DNA of 64,000 nt from Marinilabiliales bacterium (GTDB lineage: Bacteria; Bacteroidota; Bacteroidia; Bacteroidales; ML635J-15), in contig PKTB01000004.1 in assembly GCA_002869385.1 (NCBI GenBank), forward strand, positions 248,001 to 312,000, given 5' to 3'. The translations under genes and the position numbers were made by a program. Within the stretch, counting starts at the first letter, position 1, and the number at the start of each line of letters is the position of its first letter. The notes below the pieces were generated by a model, which was given only the letters and a program-made list of their open reading frames with translations, was not told the DNA's origin and ran no database searches. Shown here one piece after another: positions 8,876 to 16,993 of this stretch.

Positions 8876-9718
8876 ATGGAACAAAAAGTGAAGCTGCTCA
8901 AAACTTACAAAATCATTAAAGATTCTACAGAAGAAAAACTCTTACAAGAAATTCAAGAGTTTGACCTAAATGGAAATCTAATATACAGCAAAGAATACGA
9001 CGATTCCGGAAATATTGAAATGGAAGTAAAAGCTGAATTTGATGAAAATGGGAAACCAATAAAAGAGACAACCATTAATTATATTGACGATATAGAAGAA
9101 ACTAAGACTTTTACTTATGATGAATCCGGAAAATTGCTTTCTGAACGAACTGACAATAAGCAAGGTTGGTTTTCTGTTAAAAAATATGAAAGACTAAATG
9201 ACGGAAAAACCGTAAGAGTAACCTTAGTTGACGAAGATGATGAACCGGAAGAAATTACAGAAGTAGAATTAAATGAAAAAGGAGATATTGTATCAAATAA
9301 ACTTTTTGATGAAAACAATAAACTTACAGAAGCACAAAAAAACAAATACAATGAGGAAGGCGTCTTAATTTTAAGAGAAGAGCTCGACCATAAAGGCAAG
9401 ATAGAGAAAGCTCATAATTATTATTACACCGACTCCAAAAAGATTCAGGCAGTAAAGACTTTAAACCGTAAGGGTAAAACCATCGATTGGGTAAAAGTTG
9501 AGTATGACGAGTCTGATCGTACGGTTGAACAATTTACAATGTCTGGCGCTAAATTTAAAATGGAATATAATGAAGATGGGTCTGTAACAGAATCTCAATT
9601 TAGTCCAGGAGGAGAAGAAATTTCTCGTAATACAAATTTCTATGATGAAAAACACAATTTAATAAAACAAGAGCATACTGAGTATATTATCATTTATGAA
9701 CATGAATATTTTGACTAA
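8876..9718 (+). CDS. Hypothetical protein with YD/YwqK-like short repeats
   Basis: A 280-residue acidic and lysine-rich cytoplasmic protein without signal peptide or membrane segment. It is made of recurring units of about 20-25 residues of the form (Y/F)DE.G...., for example EFDLNGNLIYSKEYDDSGN, AEFDENGKPIKETTINY, FTYDESGKLLSERTD, LFDENNKLTEAQKNKYNEEGVL and VEYDESDRTVEQF. Such repeats occur in RHS/YD and MORN/YwqK-like proteins and are expected to form an extended beta structure. No catalytic motif is seen. The start is the first ATG; no clear -7 box is visible. It lies 27 bases before purD and could be cotranscribed with it. Confidence 0.6.
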   Translation: MEQKVKLLKTYKIIKDSTEEKLLQEIQEFDLNGNLIYSKEYDDSGNIEMEVKAEFDENGKPIKETTINYIDDIEETKTFTYDESGKLLSERTDNKQGWFSVKKYERLNDGKTVRVTLVDEDDEPEEITEVELNEKGDIVSNKLFDENNKLTEAQKNKYNEEGVLILREELDHKGKIEKAHNYYYTDSKKIQAVKTLNRKGKTIDWVKVEYDESDRTVEQFTMSGAKFKMEYNEDGSVTESQFSPGGEEISRNTNFYDEKHNLIKQEHTEYIIIYEHEYFD

Positions 9719-9745
9719 TCTATAATTTTTCCAAAAACTGAAAAA

Positions 9746-11017
9746 ATGAAAGTTTTAATTTTAGGATCAGGAGGTCGTGAACACACATTATGTTGGAAAA
9801 TCAAGCAAAGCCCAAAAGTTGCTGACATATTTGTTGCTCCCGGAAATGCAGGAACAAATCAAATTGCAAATAATGTAAATCTTAATATTAAGGATAATAA
9901 AGAAATTGCCGATTTTATTAAAACTAATAAAATAGACATGATTGTTATTGGCCCGGAAGATCCTCTTGTAAATGGAATTACAGATTATCTTGAAGCAGAT
10001 AAGAGTCTAAAAGTACTAATGGTCATTGGCCCTTCAAAAGCCGGTGCAATCTTAGAAGGTAGTAAAGATTTTGCAAAGCAGTTTATGCAGAAATACAATA
10101 TCACAACTGCAAAATACATGACTGCAACAAAAGATAATTTTTCAGCATCTATAGAGTTTCTAAAAACGATGAACCCTCCATACGTGCTAAAAGCAGATGG
10201 TTTAGCAGCAGGGAAAGGAGTACTGATTTTAGATGATTTTGATGTCGCCATAGAAGAACTTTACAAAATGCTAAATGGCAAGTTTGGTGAGGCAAGCAGC
10301 AAAGTTGTTTTAGAAGAGTTCTTAGATGGTGTAGAGTGTTCTGTTTTTGCAATAACTGATGGTAAGGACTTTGTTGTTTTGCCAGAAGCGAAAGATTATA
10401 AGCGTATTGGCGAAGGCAACACCGGTTTAAACACAGGTGGTATGGGCGCAGTGTCTCCTGTTCCTTTCTATAATGCAGAATTCGAAACAAAAGTTCTTGA
10501 AAGGGTTGTAAAGCCAACTATCTATGGAATCAATAATGAAAAAATAAAATATACCGGTTTCGTTTTCTTCGGACTTATCAATGTAAAAGGTGACCCATAT
10601 GTTATTGAATATAATGTCAGAATGGGTGATCCTGAAACAGAAGTAGTTCTACCGCGTCTTAAATCTGACCTGGTAGAAATATTAATAGCTGCTTCAAATA
10701 AAACCTTAAAAGATATAAAACCAGAATACGATTCAAGAGCCGCTGCAACAGTAATGCTTGTATCGGGTGGATATCCTGAAGCTTACGAAAAAGGCAAAAT
10801 AATTAGTGGTTTTGATAAGGTAAAAGACACTATCTTGTTTCATGCAGGGACAAAAGTAGAAAACGGAAACATTACAAGCTCAGGAGGTAGGGTTATTGCA
10901 CTAAGCTCTTTTGGTGGAAATATATTTGAAGCTCTCGAGAAATCATATAAAACTGCTGAAGTCATTGTTTTTGACAAAGTATATTATAGAAAAGATCTAG
11001 GTTTTGATCTAAAATGA
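9746..11017 (+). CDS. purD: Phosphoribosylamine-glycine ligase (GAR synthetase)
   Basis: A 423-residue ATP-grasp ligase catalysing the ATP-dependent joining of phosphoribosylamine and glycine, the second step of purine synthesis. It shows the N-terminal LGSGGREHTL, IGPEDPLVNG, PYVLKADGLAAGKGV (ATP-grasp), EAKDYKRIGEGNTGLNTGGMG, and YNVRMGDPETEVVLPRL, which contributes metal-binding residues, then a C-terminal domain with AATVMLVSGGYPEAYEKG. Length and motif order are those of the family and no stop intervenes. It overlaps the following membrane protein gene by four bases (ATGA). Confidence 0.96.
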   Translation: MKVLILGSGGREHTLCWKIKQSPKVADIFVAPGNAGTNQIANNVNLNIKDNKEIADFIKTNKIDMIVIGPEDPLVNGITDYLEADKSLKVLMVIGPSKAGAILEGSKDFAKQFMQKYNITTAKYMTATKDNFSASIEFLKTMNPPYVLKADGLAAGKGVLILDDFDVAIEELYKMLNGKFGEASSKVVLEEFLDGVECSVFAITDGKDFVVLPEAKDYKRIGEGNTGLNTGGMGAVSPVPFYNAEFETKVLERVVKPTIYGINNEKIKYTGFVFFGLINVKGDPYVIEYNVRMGDPETEVVLPRLKSDLVEILIAASNKTLKDIKPEYDSRAAATVMLVSGGYPEAYEKGKIISGFDKVKDTILFHAGTKVENGNITSSGGRVIALSSFGGNIFEALEKSYKTAEVIVFDKVYYRKDLGFDLK

Positions 11018-12006
11018 TAAGAATAATAAAATCAAATAGTCCACTAAACTATGCATTAATGTTTGTATTAATGCTAATCCTCTGGGGGTTTAAGTTTTAT
11101 TATATGCCCACTCCCATCGAAACCTACGAAGTTTCGAACTGGCTTATTCCAAAGCTTCCTGAAACAATTTTTCTTAAATATCTATCCGCTGCAGTTTCGT
11201 TTGTTTTTCTATATTTCTTTGCAGTAATAATAAATAGATTTAACTCGAGGCTAGTAATCGTAGAGAACGGATATCAAGCTCCCGGCATTCTATTTGTTTT
11301 ACTAAGTGGAGTTTTTATAAATGCTCAAAGGATTCTCCCAGAAACTTTAGCTTCTTTTTCATTGTTTTTTGCAATGATGAGAGTTTTCTATTCTTATAAA
11401 AACACTAAAGCATATTCAAATATGCTTGATGCGGGTATTTTCACCTCTCTCTCTATACTCCTATTTCACAAATTAGTGTTTTTTATTCCATTAATTCTAA
11501 TTGTAATATTTATTATCAGACCTATTAAGCTTAGAGAAATAATTATTTTCTTTACCGGTTTGATTCTTTCCTTTGCTGTAGGTGTTGCTATAATCTGGTT
11601 GTGGGGAAATCCTACTTTATTTTTAAGTAGCCTCGAATCTGCAATAGGAACAAAATATTCTTATGTAAAATACACAAGTTTAAGTTTCATTATTTTTGGT
11701 CCGGTTGTTTTTCTGGCTATCGTTTCATTATTGGGACGTTTTATAATTAATGTACACAGAAAAATTTCTACTAGAAAATTTCAAACATCATTAATATTAA
11801 TCTTAGCAACATTAACAGCATTCTTTGCAAGTCCACATGCAACAAATGAGTCAATTGTCTTACTTTTCCCATTTCTATCTCTAATGCTTTCAAATATTAT
11901 TATCAACGCTAAAAAGATATATGTTTATTTAGTTTTCTGGGGTTTGGCAATTAGCATTTTAATCTCGCAATCAGTTCAAATACTTCATTATCTGACTTTA
12001 TATTAA
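11014..12006 (+). CDS. Multi-pass membrane protein, DUF6427-like
   Basis: A 330-residue protein with about nine hydrophobic segments (for example LMFVLMLILWGFKFYY, YLSAAVSFVFLYFFAVII, GILFVLLSGVFI, FIPLILIVIFIIRP, ILSFAVGVAIIWLWG). The start IIKSNSPLNYALM and the FRIPLR-like cytoplasmic turn RPIKLRE match a conserved Bacteroidota family usually listed as DUF6427; its role is unknown and it is typically linked to purD or to uracil phosphoribosyltransferase, in line with the overlap here. It resides in the inner membrane. Translation is probably coupled to purD through the ATGA overlap. Confidence 0.7.
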   Translation: MIRIIKSNSPLNYALMFVLMLILWGFKFYYMPTPIETYEVSNWLIPKLPETIFLKYLSAAVSFVFLYFFAVIINRFNSRLVIVENGYQAPGILFVLLSGVFINAQRILPETLASFSLFFAMMRVFYSYKNTKAYSNMLDAGIFTSLSILLFHKLVFFIPLILIVIFIIRPIKLREIIIFFTGLILSFAVGVAIIWLWGNPTLFLSSLESAIGTKYSYVKYTSLSFIIFGPVVFLAIVSLLGRFIINVHRKISTRKFQTSLILILATLTAFFASPHATNESIVLLFPFLSLMLSNIIINAKKIYVYLVFWGLAISILISQSVQILHYLTLY

Positions 12007-12017
12007 ATTAATTTATC

Positions 12018-12025
12018 TATTTTTA
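12018..12025 (+). promoter_or_regulatory. Degenerate -7 element TATTTTTA before the histidine kinase
   Basis: Seven of eight positions of TAnnTTTG, with A for the final G, 64 bases before the TTG start at 12090. Weak on its own. Confidence 0.3.
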
Positions 12026-12089
12026 CAAAAGTCTAGAGTATTTTAAAATATTTAATATCAGCTCTCGTTAAGTAAAAAAATAAAACGCT

Positions 12090-13244
12090 TTGAGAATATA
12101 TCGTAAAAAAAGACAGTGGAAATTCCTATTAGTATTATTTGCCTTTGCAATAGGTGCTCTTTCCTTATGGTATACAAACACTCTTATGGAAAAGCTCTCG
12201 TTTGAAGAGCACAAAAGAATCGAGCTTTGGGCTGAAGCAACCCAGCAATTAATAAACTCTTCACCCGAACAAGATGTGAGTTTTCTTTTCGAAGTCCTTA
12301 GAAACAATGAGACTATTCCTGTTATTTTGGTAGATATGGAAGACAATATCCTATCATTTAGGAATCTTGATTCACTAAAAATGGAAGATCCGGATTATCG
12401 CCAAATGAAACTTAATGAATTTAAAACCAATGATAAAGAACATTTTGTAATTAAAACTGAAGACGGAATAGAACTTAATAAAATCTATTACTCCGATTCC
12501 TTATTATTACGTCAATTACAGATTTACACTTATGTTCAGCTCGGAATTGTATTTCTATTTATTTTAATGGCATATTTTGCCTTTAGTATTTCTCGGAAAG
12601 CTGAACAAGATCAGGTATGGTTAGGAATGTCAAAAGAAACAGCTCATCAGTTAGGAACTCCAATATCATCATTAATGGCTTGGGTAGAAATCATCAAAGA
12701 AACAGATAAGGGGACAGGAATATCTGCTGAAATTGAAAAGGATGTAAAAAGATTAGAAAAAATTGCGGCTCGTTTTTCAAAAATTGGCTCACAACCCCAA
12801 CTAACACCTAATGAGATATATTCAACAATTTAAAACTCACTTAATTACCTAAGGACAAGAGTTCCTGCAAGCGTTGAGATAATAACAGTTCATAACAATA
12901 ACGAAAAAACTGTTATTCCTTTAAACACAGAATTATTTGAATGGGTAATTGAAAACATTTGTAAGAACGCCGTAGATGCAATAGGAACAGAGGGTAAAAT
13001 AGAAGTAAAAGTTGAAAGCTCAATAAAGTCGATTATAATTGACATAAAAGACACAGGTAAAGGGATTGCTAAATCAGATTTTAAAACCGTTTTTAGTCCG
13101 GGGTACACCACAAAAAACAGAGGTTGGGGATTAGGACTATCTTTAGTTAAAAGAATTATTGAGCAATACCATAAGGGTAAGGTCTTTGTTAAACAGTCAG
13201 AAATTGGTGTCGGCACAACCTTTAGAATCGTCCTAAAAAAATAA
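12090..13244 (+). CDS. Membrane sensor histidine kinase, interrupted by in-frame TAA
   Basis: A 384-codon frame that begins at TTG (no ATG fits the N-terminal membrane segment FLLVLFAFAIGALSLWYTN). A periplasmic domain follows, then a second membrane helix near residues 150-170 (YVQLGIVFLFILMAYFAF), then the His-containing MSKETAHQLGTPISSLMAW with the phosphorylated His at about residue 186. TAA at 12831-12833 cuts the protein between the dimerisation helices and the ATPase domain; the same frame then supplies the N box ENICKNAVDAI, G1 DTGKGI, a GYTTKNRGWGLGLSLVKRI G2 segment and a proper C-terminus at 13244. Truncated, it could not autophosphorylate. No response regulator is adjacent, so its target is unknown. 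Confidence 0.8.
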
Positions 13245-13336
13245 AATCAACAAGTTCAAAATCATTGCAAATAGTTGAATTAATGCTTGTTGTTGTTAAT
13301 AATTCACTTTTTTTTTAGAGATTAAAATTGTTTTTA

Positions 13337-13344
13337 TAACTTTG
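13337..13344 (+). promoter_or_regulatory. -7 promoter element TAACTTTG for the yceD-rpmF-plsX-fabH cluster
   Basis: Exact TAnnTTTG match followed by C, 23 bases before the GTG at 13368. Confidence 0.65.
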
Positions 13345-13367
13345 CACGAAATTTTTTAAAAAAAATA

Positions 13368-13892
13368 GTGAACTATTTAAGTCAATATATTGTTCAGTTT
13401 CATGGTCTTGACAAAAATGAACACCGCTTCAATTTTACTGTCAATGACGAATTTTTTGAATACTTTGAAGATGGAATTATTAAAGGTGGAGATTTTGATG
13501 TTATTATGATTTTAATCAAAAAAACAGGTTCTCTTCACTTAAATATTAGCCTCAAAGGATCTGTTCAAATTGTTTGTGACCGTTGTCTGGAGCTATATAA
13601 ACAAGATATTGATTTTGAAGATACGGTAAGCGTAGAATTTGGTGATGAGACAAATTTTGATACCAATAGTGAATGTGTAATTTTAGATAAAAATAAATCT
13701 GAGATAAATATTTCGCAGTTTATCTATGAATTTGCTAACTTTGCGCTTCCTTTGCAACATTATCATCCTGATGATGAAAACGGAAATTCGGGATGTAATG
13801 TAGAAATGCTGGAATTATTAAATAAACATTTAATAAAAGAAGAAGAAAAAACAGATCCCCGTTGGGATGCTTTAAAAGAGTTAAAAAAATAG
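13368..13892 (+). CDS. yceD: YceD family protein (DUF177), 23S rRNA accumulation protein
   Basis: A 174-residue protein with the CxxC-like VQIVCDRCLELYKQDIDFED segment and the later FANFALPLQHYHPDDENG motif ending in WDALKEL, all typical of DUF177/YceD. The family always sits upstream of rpmF, as here, and is implicated in 23S rRNA processing or accumulation. Translation starts at GTG 13368; the next ATG would be after the conserved core begins, and the promoter position agrees. It is the first gene of the ribosome/fatty acid cluster. Confidence 0.88.
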   Translation: MNYLSQYIVQFHGLDKNEHRFNFTVNDEFFEYFEDGIIKGGDFDVIMILIKKTGSLHLNISLKGSVQIVCDRCLELYKQDIDFEDTVSVEFGDETNFDTNSECVILDKNKSEINISQFIYEFANFALPLQHYHPDDENGNSGCNVEMLELLNKHLIKEEEKTDPRWDALKELKK

Positions 13893-13915
13893 TGTAAATT
13901 TTAAAATTATAAACG

Positions 13916-14107
13916 ATGGCACATCCAAAACGTAAAACATCAAAACAAAGAAGAAACAAACGTCGTACTCATTATAAAGCTGAAGCAGTAACTTTAGCTA
14001 AATGTTCAAATTGTGGCGCAACTGTACGTTATCATCATGTATGTCCTGAGTGTGGATATTATAAAGGAAAACTTGCTATAGACACTGAAGAAATGGCAAT
14101 CAACTAA
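13916..14107 (+). CDS. rpmF: 50S ribosomal protein L32
   Basis: A 63-residue basic protein, MAHPKRKTSKQRRNKRRTH at the N-terminus, followed by a zinc-ribbon with two CxxC pairs (KCSNCGAT and CPECGYYKG). This is the zinc-binding form of L32, a structural component of the large ribosomal subunit. It lies 23 bases after yceD and 9 bases before plsX, the arrangement conserved in most bacteria. The frame is intact. Confidence 0.97.
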   Translation: MAHPKRKTSKQRRNKRRTHYKAEAVTLAKCSNCGATVRYHHVCPECGYYKGKLAIDTEEMAIN

Positions 14108-14116
14108 TAATAGTTG

Positions 14117-15070
14117 ATGAATATAGGTGTTGACATAATGGGCGGAGATTTTGCTCCTGAAAAACCTTTAGAAGGAGTTAAACTTGCTGCCCGTGAACTT
14201 TCAGAAAACGATAAACTGTTTTTATTCTGTAAAGGAGCTCTAATTCGTGACTCCTTATCCGATTTAGATATTCCGCTAAATAGAATTAAAATTGTTGACT
14301 GTGACGAAAATATCGACATGGGTGATGATCCTATTCGTGCATTTTTTGAAAAGAAAAACTCTGGCATAACCAAAGGTTTTGCTTATCTAAAAGAGAGAAA
14401 AATAGACAGTTTTGCAAGTGCAGGAAATACAGGAGCAATGATGGTTGGGGCAACTCAGGTCATTGGCGTTGCTAATGGTATTATTCGTCCAGGAATAGCA
14501 TCTTATTATCCTAACAACAAAGGTAAGAACAACTTCATTATGGATGTTGGTCTTAATCCTGAAACAAAACCTGAAGTTTTGTTCCAATATGCACAAATTG
14601 GAAATATCTTTGCCAAAAATTTAATGAAAATTGATAAGCCTAAAGTTGCTCTATTAAATATTGGCGAAGAGGAATCTAAAGGAACATCTAATACAAAACA
14701 AGCGTATCAACTGCTAAAGAACCAAGATGAAATAAACTTTGTCGGTAATGTTGAAGGTTGTGACCTTTATAATGCTGATATTGTTGATGTAATTATTTGT
14801 AATGGCTTTACAGGAAATATCGTTTTAAAGCAAGCAGAATCTTTTTACAGCATTTTAAATCAAAGAAATATCTCTGATTCATATTTTGAAAACTATAATT
14901 ACGAAAATTATGGTGGAACTCCAATTCTTGGTGTTCATCAACCAGTAATCATTGGTCATGGTAAAAGTAGTGGTCTTGCAATCAAGAACATGATACTATT
15001 ATCAAAAAAAATGTATGAATCGAGAGTTTCTGAAATAATAACTAAATATTTTAGTCATGGCACAAATTAG
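14117..15070 (+). CDS. plsX: Phosphate acyltransferase PlsX
   Basis: A 317-residue enzyme that converts acyl-ACP into acyl-phosphate for phospholipid synthesis. Motifs seen are IGVDIMGGDFAPEKPLEGV at the N-terminus, FASAGNTGAMMVGA, the NIGEEESKG segment and CNGFTGNIVLKQAE. I start at the ATG at 14117, which is preceded in frame by TTG. The length is slightly short of many PlsX (about 330) but the C-terminus GHGKSSGLAIKNMI is present. Its last 14 bases overlap fabH, so the two are translationally coupled. Confidence 0.95.
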   Translation: MNIGVDIMGGDFAPEKPLEGVKLAARELSENDKLFLFCKGALIRDSLSDLDIPLNRIKIVDCDENIDMGDDPIRAFFEKKNSGITKGFAYLKERKIDSFASAGNTGAMMVGATQVIGVANGIIRPGIASYYPNNKGKNNFIMDVGLNPETKPEVLFQYAQIGNIFAKNLMKIDKPKVALLNIGEEESKGTSNTKQAYQLLKNQDEINFVGNVEGCDLYNADIVDVIICNGFTGNIVLKQAESFYSILNQRNISDSYFENYNYENYGGTPILGVHQPVIIGHGKSSGLAIKNMILLSKKMYESRVSEIITKYFSHGTN

Positions 15071-16067
15071 AGCCGCCATTACCGGCGTAGGTGGATATGT
15101 TCCACCTTATATTCTTACGAATGACGAGTTGTCACGTATGGTCGACACTTCGGATCAGTGGATTATGGAACGCATAGGGATAAGAGAAAGACATATCCTG
15201 TTAGAAGAGGGAAAAGCAACATCTGATATGGCAACCGAAGCTGTAAAACAACTGCTTGAAAAAACAGGAACAGATAAGGATGAAGTTGACATGTTGATTT
15301 GTGGTGTAGTTACACCTGACATGCAATTTCCTGCTACAGCTAATATCATTTGTGATAAAGTTGGAATCAAAAATGGATTTGGATATGATGTTAATGCTGG
15401 TTGCTCTAGCTTCCTTTTTGCATTAATAACAGCTTCAAAATTTGTTGAAAGCGGTTCACACCGTAAAGTTATTGTTGTTGGAGCAGATAAAATGTCTTCA
15501 ATAGTTGACTACAATGATCGTAACACTTCTCCTATCTTTGGTGATGGTGCAGGTGCTGTTTTACTAGAACCGGATACAACAGGTCTTGGTTTGGTTGACT
15601 CAATTATGCATGTAGACGGATCAGGTCGTCAACACTTACATCAAGTTGCAGGTGGTTCATTACGTCCTGCTACATTCGAAACCATTCTAAGAAGACAACA
15701 CTTTATCTATCAGGAAGGACAACCTGTTTTTAAAGCTGCCGTATCTTCTATGGCAGATGTTTCTGTAAGAATGATGGAAAGACACAACCTTACTCCTGAA
15801 ACTCTTAAATATCTTGTTCCTCATCAGGCAAATATGCGTATTATCGAAGCTACTGCTCGTCGTATGGGTATTCCACGCGAAAATGTTATGCTTACAATTG
15901 AGAAGTTTGGTAATACCACTGCCGGAACAATTCCTCTTTGCTTATGGGAATATGAACACGAGTTAAAACCCGGTGATAATATTATCATCTCTACTTTTGG
16001 GGCTGGTTTTGCCTGGGGTTCAACTTATATTAAATGGGCGTACGACGGAAGTCAGTTTAAAAAATAA
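15057..16067 (+). CDS. fabH: Beta-ketoacyl-ACP synthase III
   Basis: A 336-residue thiolase-fold enzyme that condenses acetyl-CoA with malonyl-ACP to start fatty acid synthesis. The full catalytic triad is visible: Cys at residue 116 in DVNAGCSSF, His at 256 in VPHQANMRI and Asn at 286 in KFGNTTAGTIP. MVDTSDQWIMERIGIRER and the terminal STFGAGFAWGSTYIKW are typical. It closes the yceD-rpmF-plsX-fabH cluster. A strong terminator-like hairpin stands 42 bases past its stop, inside the converging lipoprotein gene. Confidence 0.97.
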   Translation: MAQIRAAITGVGGYVPPYILTNDELSRMVDTSDQWIMERIGIRERHILLEEGKATSDMATEAVKQLLEKTGTDKDEVDMLICGVVTPDMQFPATANIICDKVGIKNGFGYDVNAGCSSFLFALITASKFVESGSHRKVIVVGADKMSSIVDYNDRNTSPIFGDGAGAVLLEPDTTGLGLVDSIMHVDGSGRQHLHQVAGGSLRPATFETILRRQHFIYQEGQPVFKAAVSSMADVSVRMMERHNLTPETLKYLVPHQANMRIIEATARRMGIPRENVMLTIEKFGNTTAGTIPLCLWEYEHELKPGDNIIISTFGAGFAWGSTYIKWAYDGSQFKK

Positions 16068-16865
16068 CTATTGAGAAAACTTATTTCTTATTAAAACAAT
16101 ATCATCTAAAAGGCTCTGTGATTCAGGGCCTTTTTTTTCGACATCTTTTAAATCTGCTTTCAATTCAGAAATAACAGAATCATCCGAAAGACAATCAAAA
16201 AGCTTGTTTATTTGTTTTAATATCTCGAAATGAGCCATAAGTTTTACATTTGCATTTACCATATCAATTTCATCATAATTTAATAGGCCAAGATATGTTG
16301 TTTCTGTCCATAAACCTGCTAAAACCAAAGCGCTTATTCCATACATCTCATTATCAGAAAGTAAAATATTTCCTGAGCTCATTAAACTATCTGTTATTTC
16401 AAATAAACGATCTTTATTATTTATATTACTTTCAAATTCGGGAACCATCTTATTAAAATCATCTGATGATATTGCCATTTTTTGTATCAATATTCGTAAT
16501 GCATCAAGATAATCCATACAATATTGAACTCTCTCAAAATGTCTGACATATCCTAAGTCTGCAATATACATCCCTATTGCCACAGCTGTATTTTTACTAC
16601 TAGTATATAGACCTGCAGATTGATATGGTAACAATACTACTGGATTAAATTCAGCATGTATCGAGCTAAGCTCAGAACTTACTTCAGAATAGTCAGGAAT
16701 GCTAGCATAAATACTGTCAAATGTTTCAAAATCATCATTATATTCCACATCTCTGAACTCTTCTTTTATTTTCTTGTACTCTTCTGAATTAATACAAGAA
16801 ATGTGTAAACCAACTAAACTGATAAGTACTATCAAACAGAAATATCTTATTTTGCTCTTTTTCAC
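16068..16865 (-). CDS. Lipoprotein of unknown function
   Basis: A 265-residue protein starting at GTG with a lipoprotein signal (MKKSKIRYFCLIVLISLVGLHISC; Cys24 would be lipidated). The mature part is acidic and alpha-helical, with segments such as LPYQSAGLYTSSKNTAVAIGMYIADLGYV and YGISALVLAGLWTETTYLGLLNYDEID that recur in Bacteroidota hypothetical lipoproteins. No enzyme motif is seen. The promoter lies only four bases before the GTG. Its stop directly abuts that of fabH, so the genes converge with no spacer and its 3' end contains the fabH terminator hairpin. Confidence 0.6.
   Translation of the reverse strand: MKKSKIRYFCLIVLISLVGLHISCINSEEYKKIKEEFRDVEYNDDFETFDSIYASIPDYSEVSSELSSIHAEFNPVVLLPYQSAGLYTSSKNTAVAIGMYIADLGYVRHFERVQYCMDYLDALRILIQKMAISSDDFNKMVPEFESNINNKDRLFEITDSLMSSGNILLSDNEMYGISALVLAGLWTETTYLGLLNYDEIDMVNANVKLMAHFEILKQINKLFDCLSDDSVISELKADLKDVEKKGPESQSLLDDIVLIRNKFSQ
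16108..16138 (+). terminator. Rho-independent terminator for the fabH transcript
   Basis: AAAGGCTCTG pairs with CAGGGCCTTT (one G-U in RNA) around a five-base loop TGATT and is followed by eight T. It lies inside the 3' end of the converging lipoprotein gene, so that gene's codons double as the terminator. Confidence 0.7.
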
Positions 16866-16869
16866 TTTT

Positions 16870-16877
16870 CAAATATA
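16870..16877 (-). promoter_or_regulatory. -7 promoter element TATATTTG for the lipoprotein
   Basis: Exact TAnnTTTG match four bases before the GTG at 16865, which predicts a leaderless or nearly leaderless mRNA. Confidence 0.5.
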
Positions 16878-16936
16878 ATAAATTATTAAATAACTATGAA
16901 AACAGTATGAATTATTGTGAATAAGCCGGAAATGTA

Positions 16937-16974
16937 AGGTTGTAAATATTCACGGCCGTGCATATTTACAATCT
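16937..16974. repeat. Long palindrome centred on CACGGCCGTG
   Basis: TTGTAAATAT (16940-16949) and ATATTTACAA (16962-16971) are exact inverted copies flanking the self-complementary CACGGCCGTG; the outer AGG/TCT bases nearly extend it. There is no T tract. It lies between the GH92 stop and the lipoprotein promoter, so it may be an operator, a REP-like element or a processing site. Confidence 0.6.
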
Positions 16975-16993
16975 AACCACAATCCTTTAAGCC

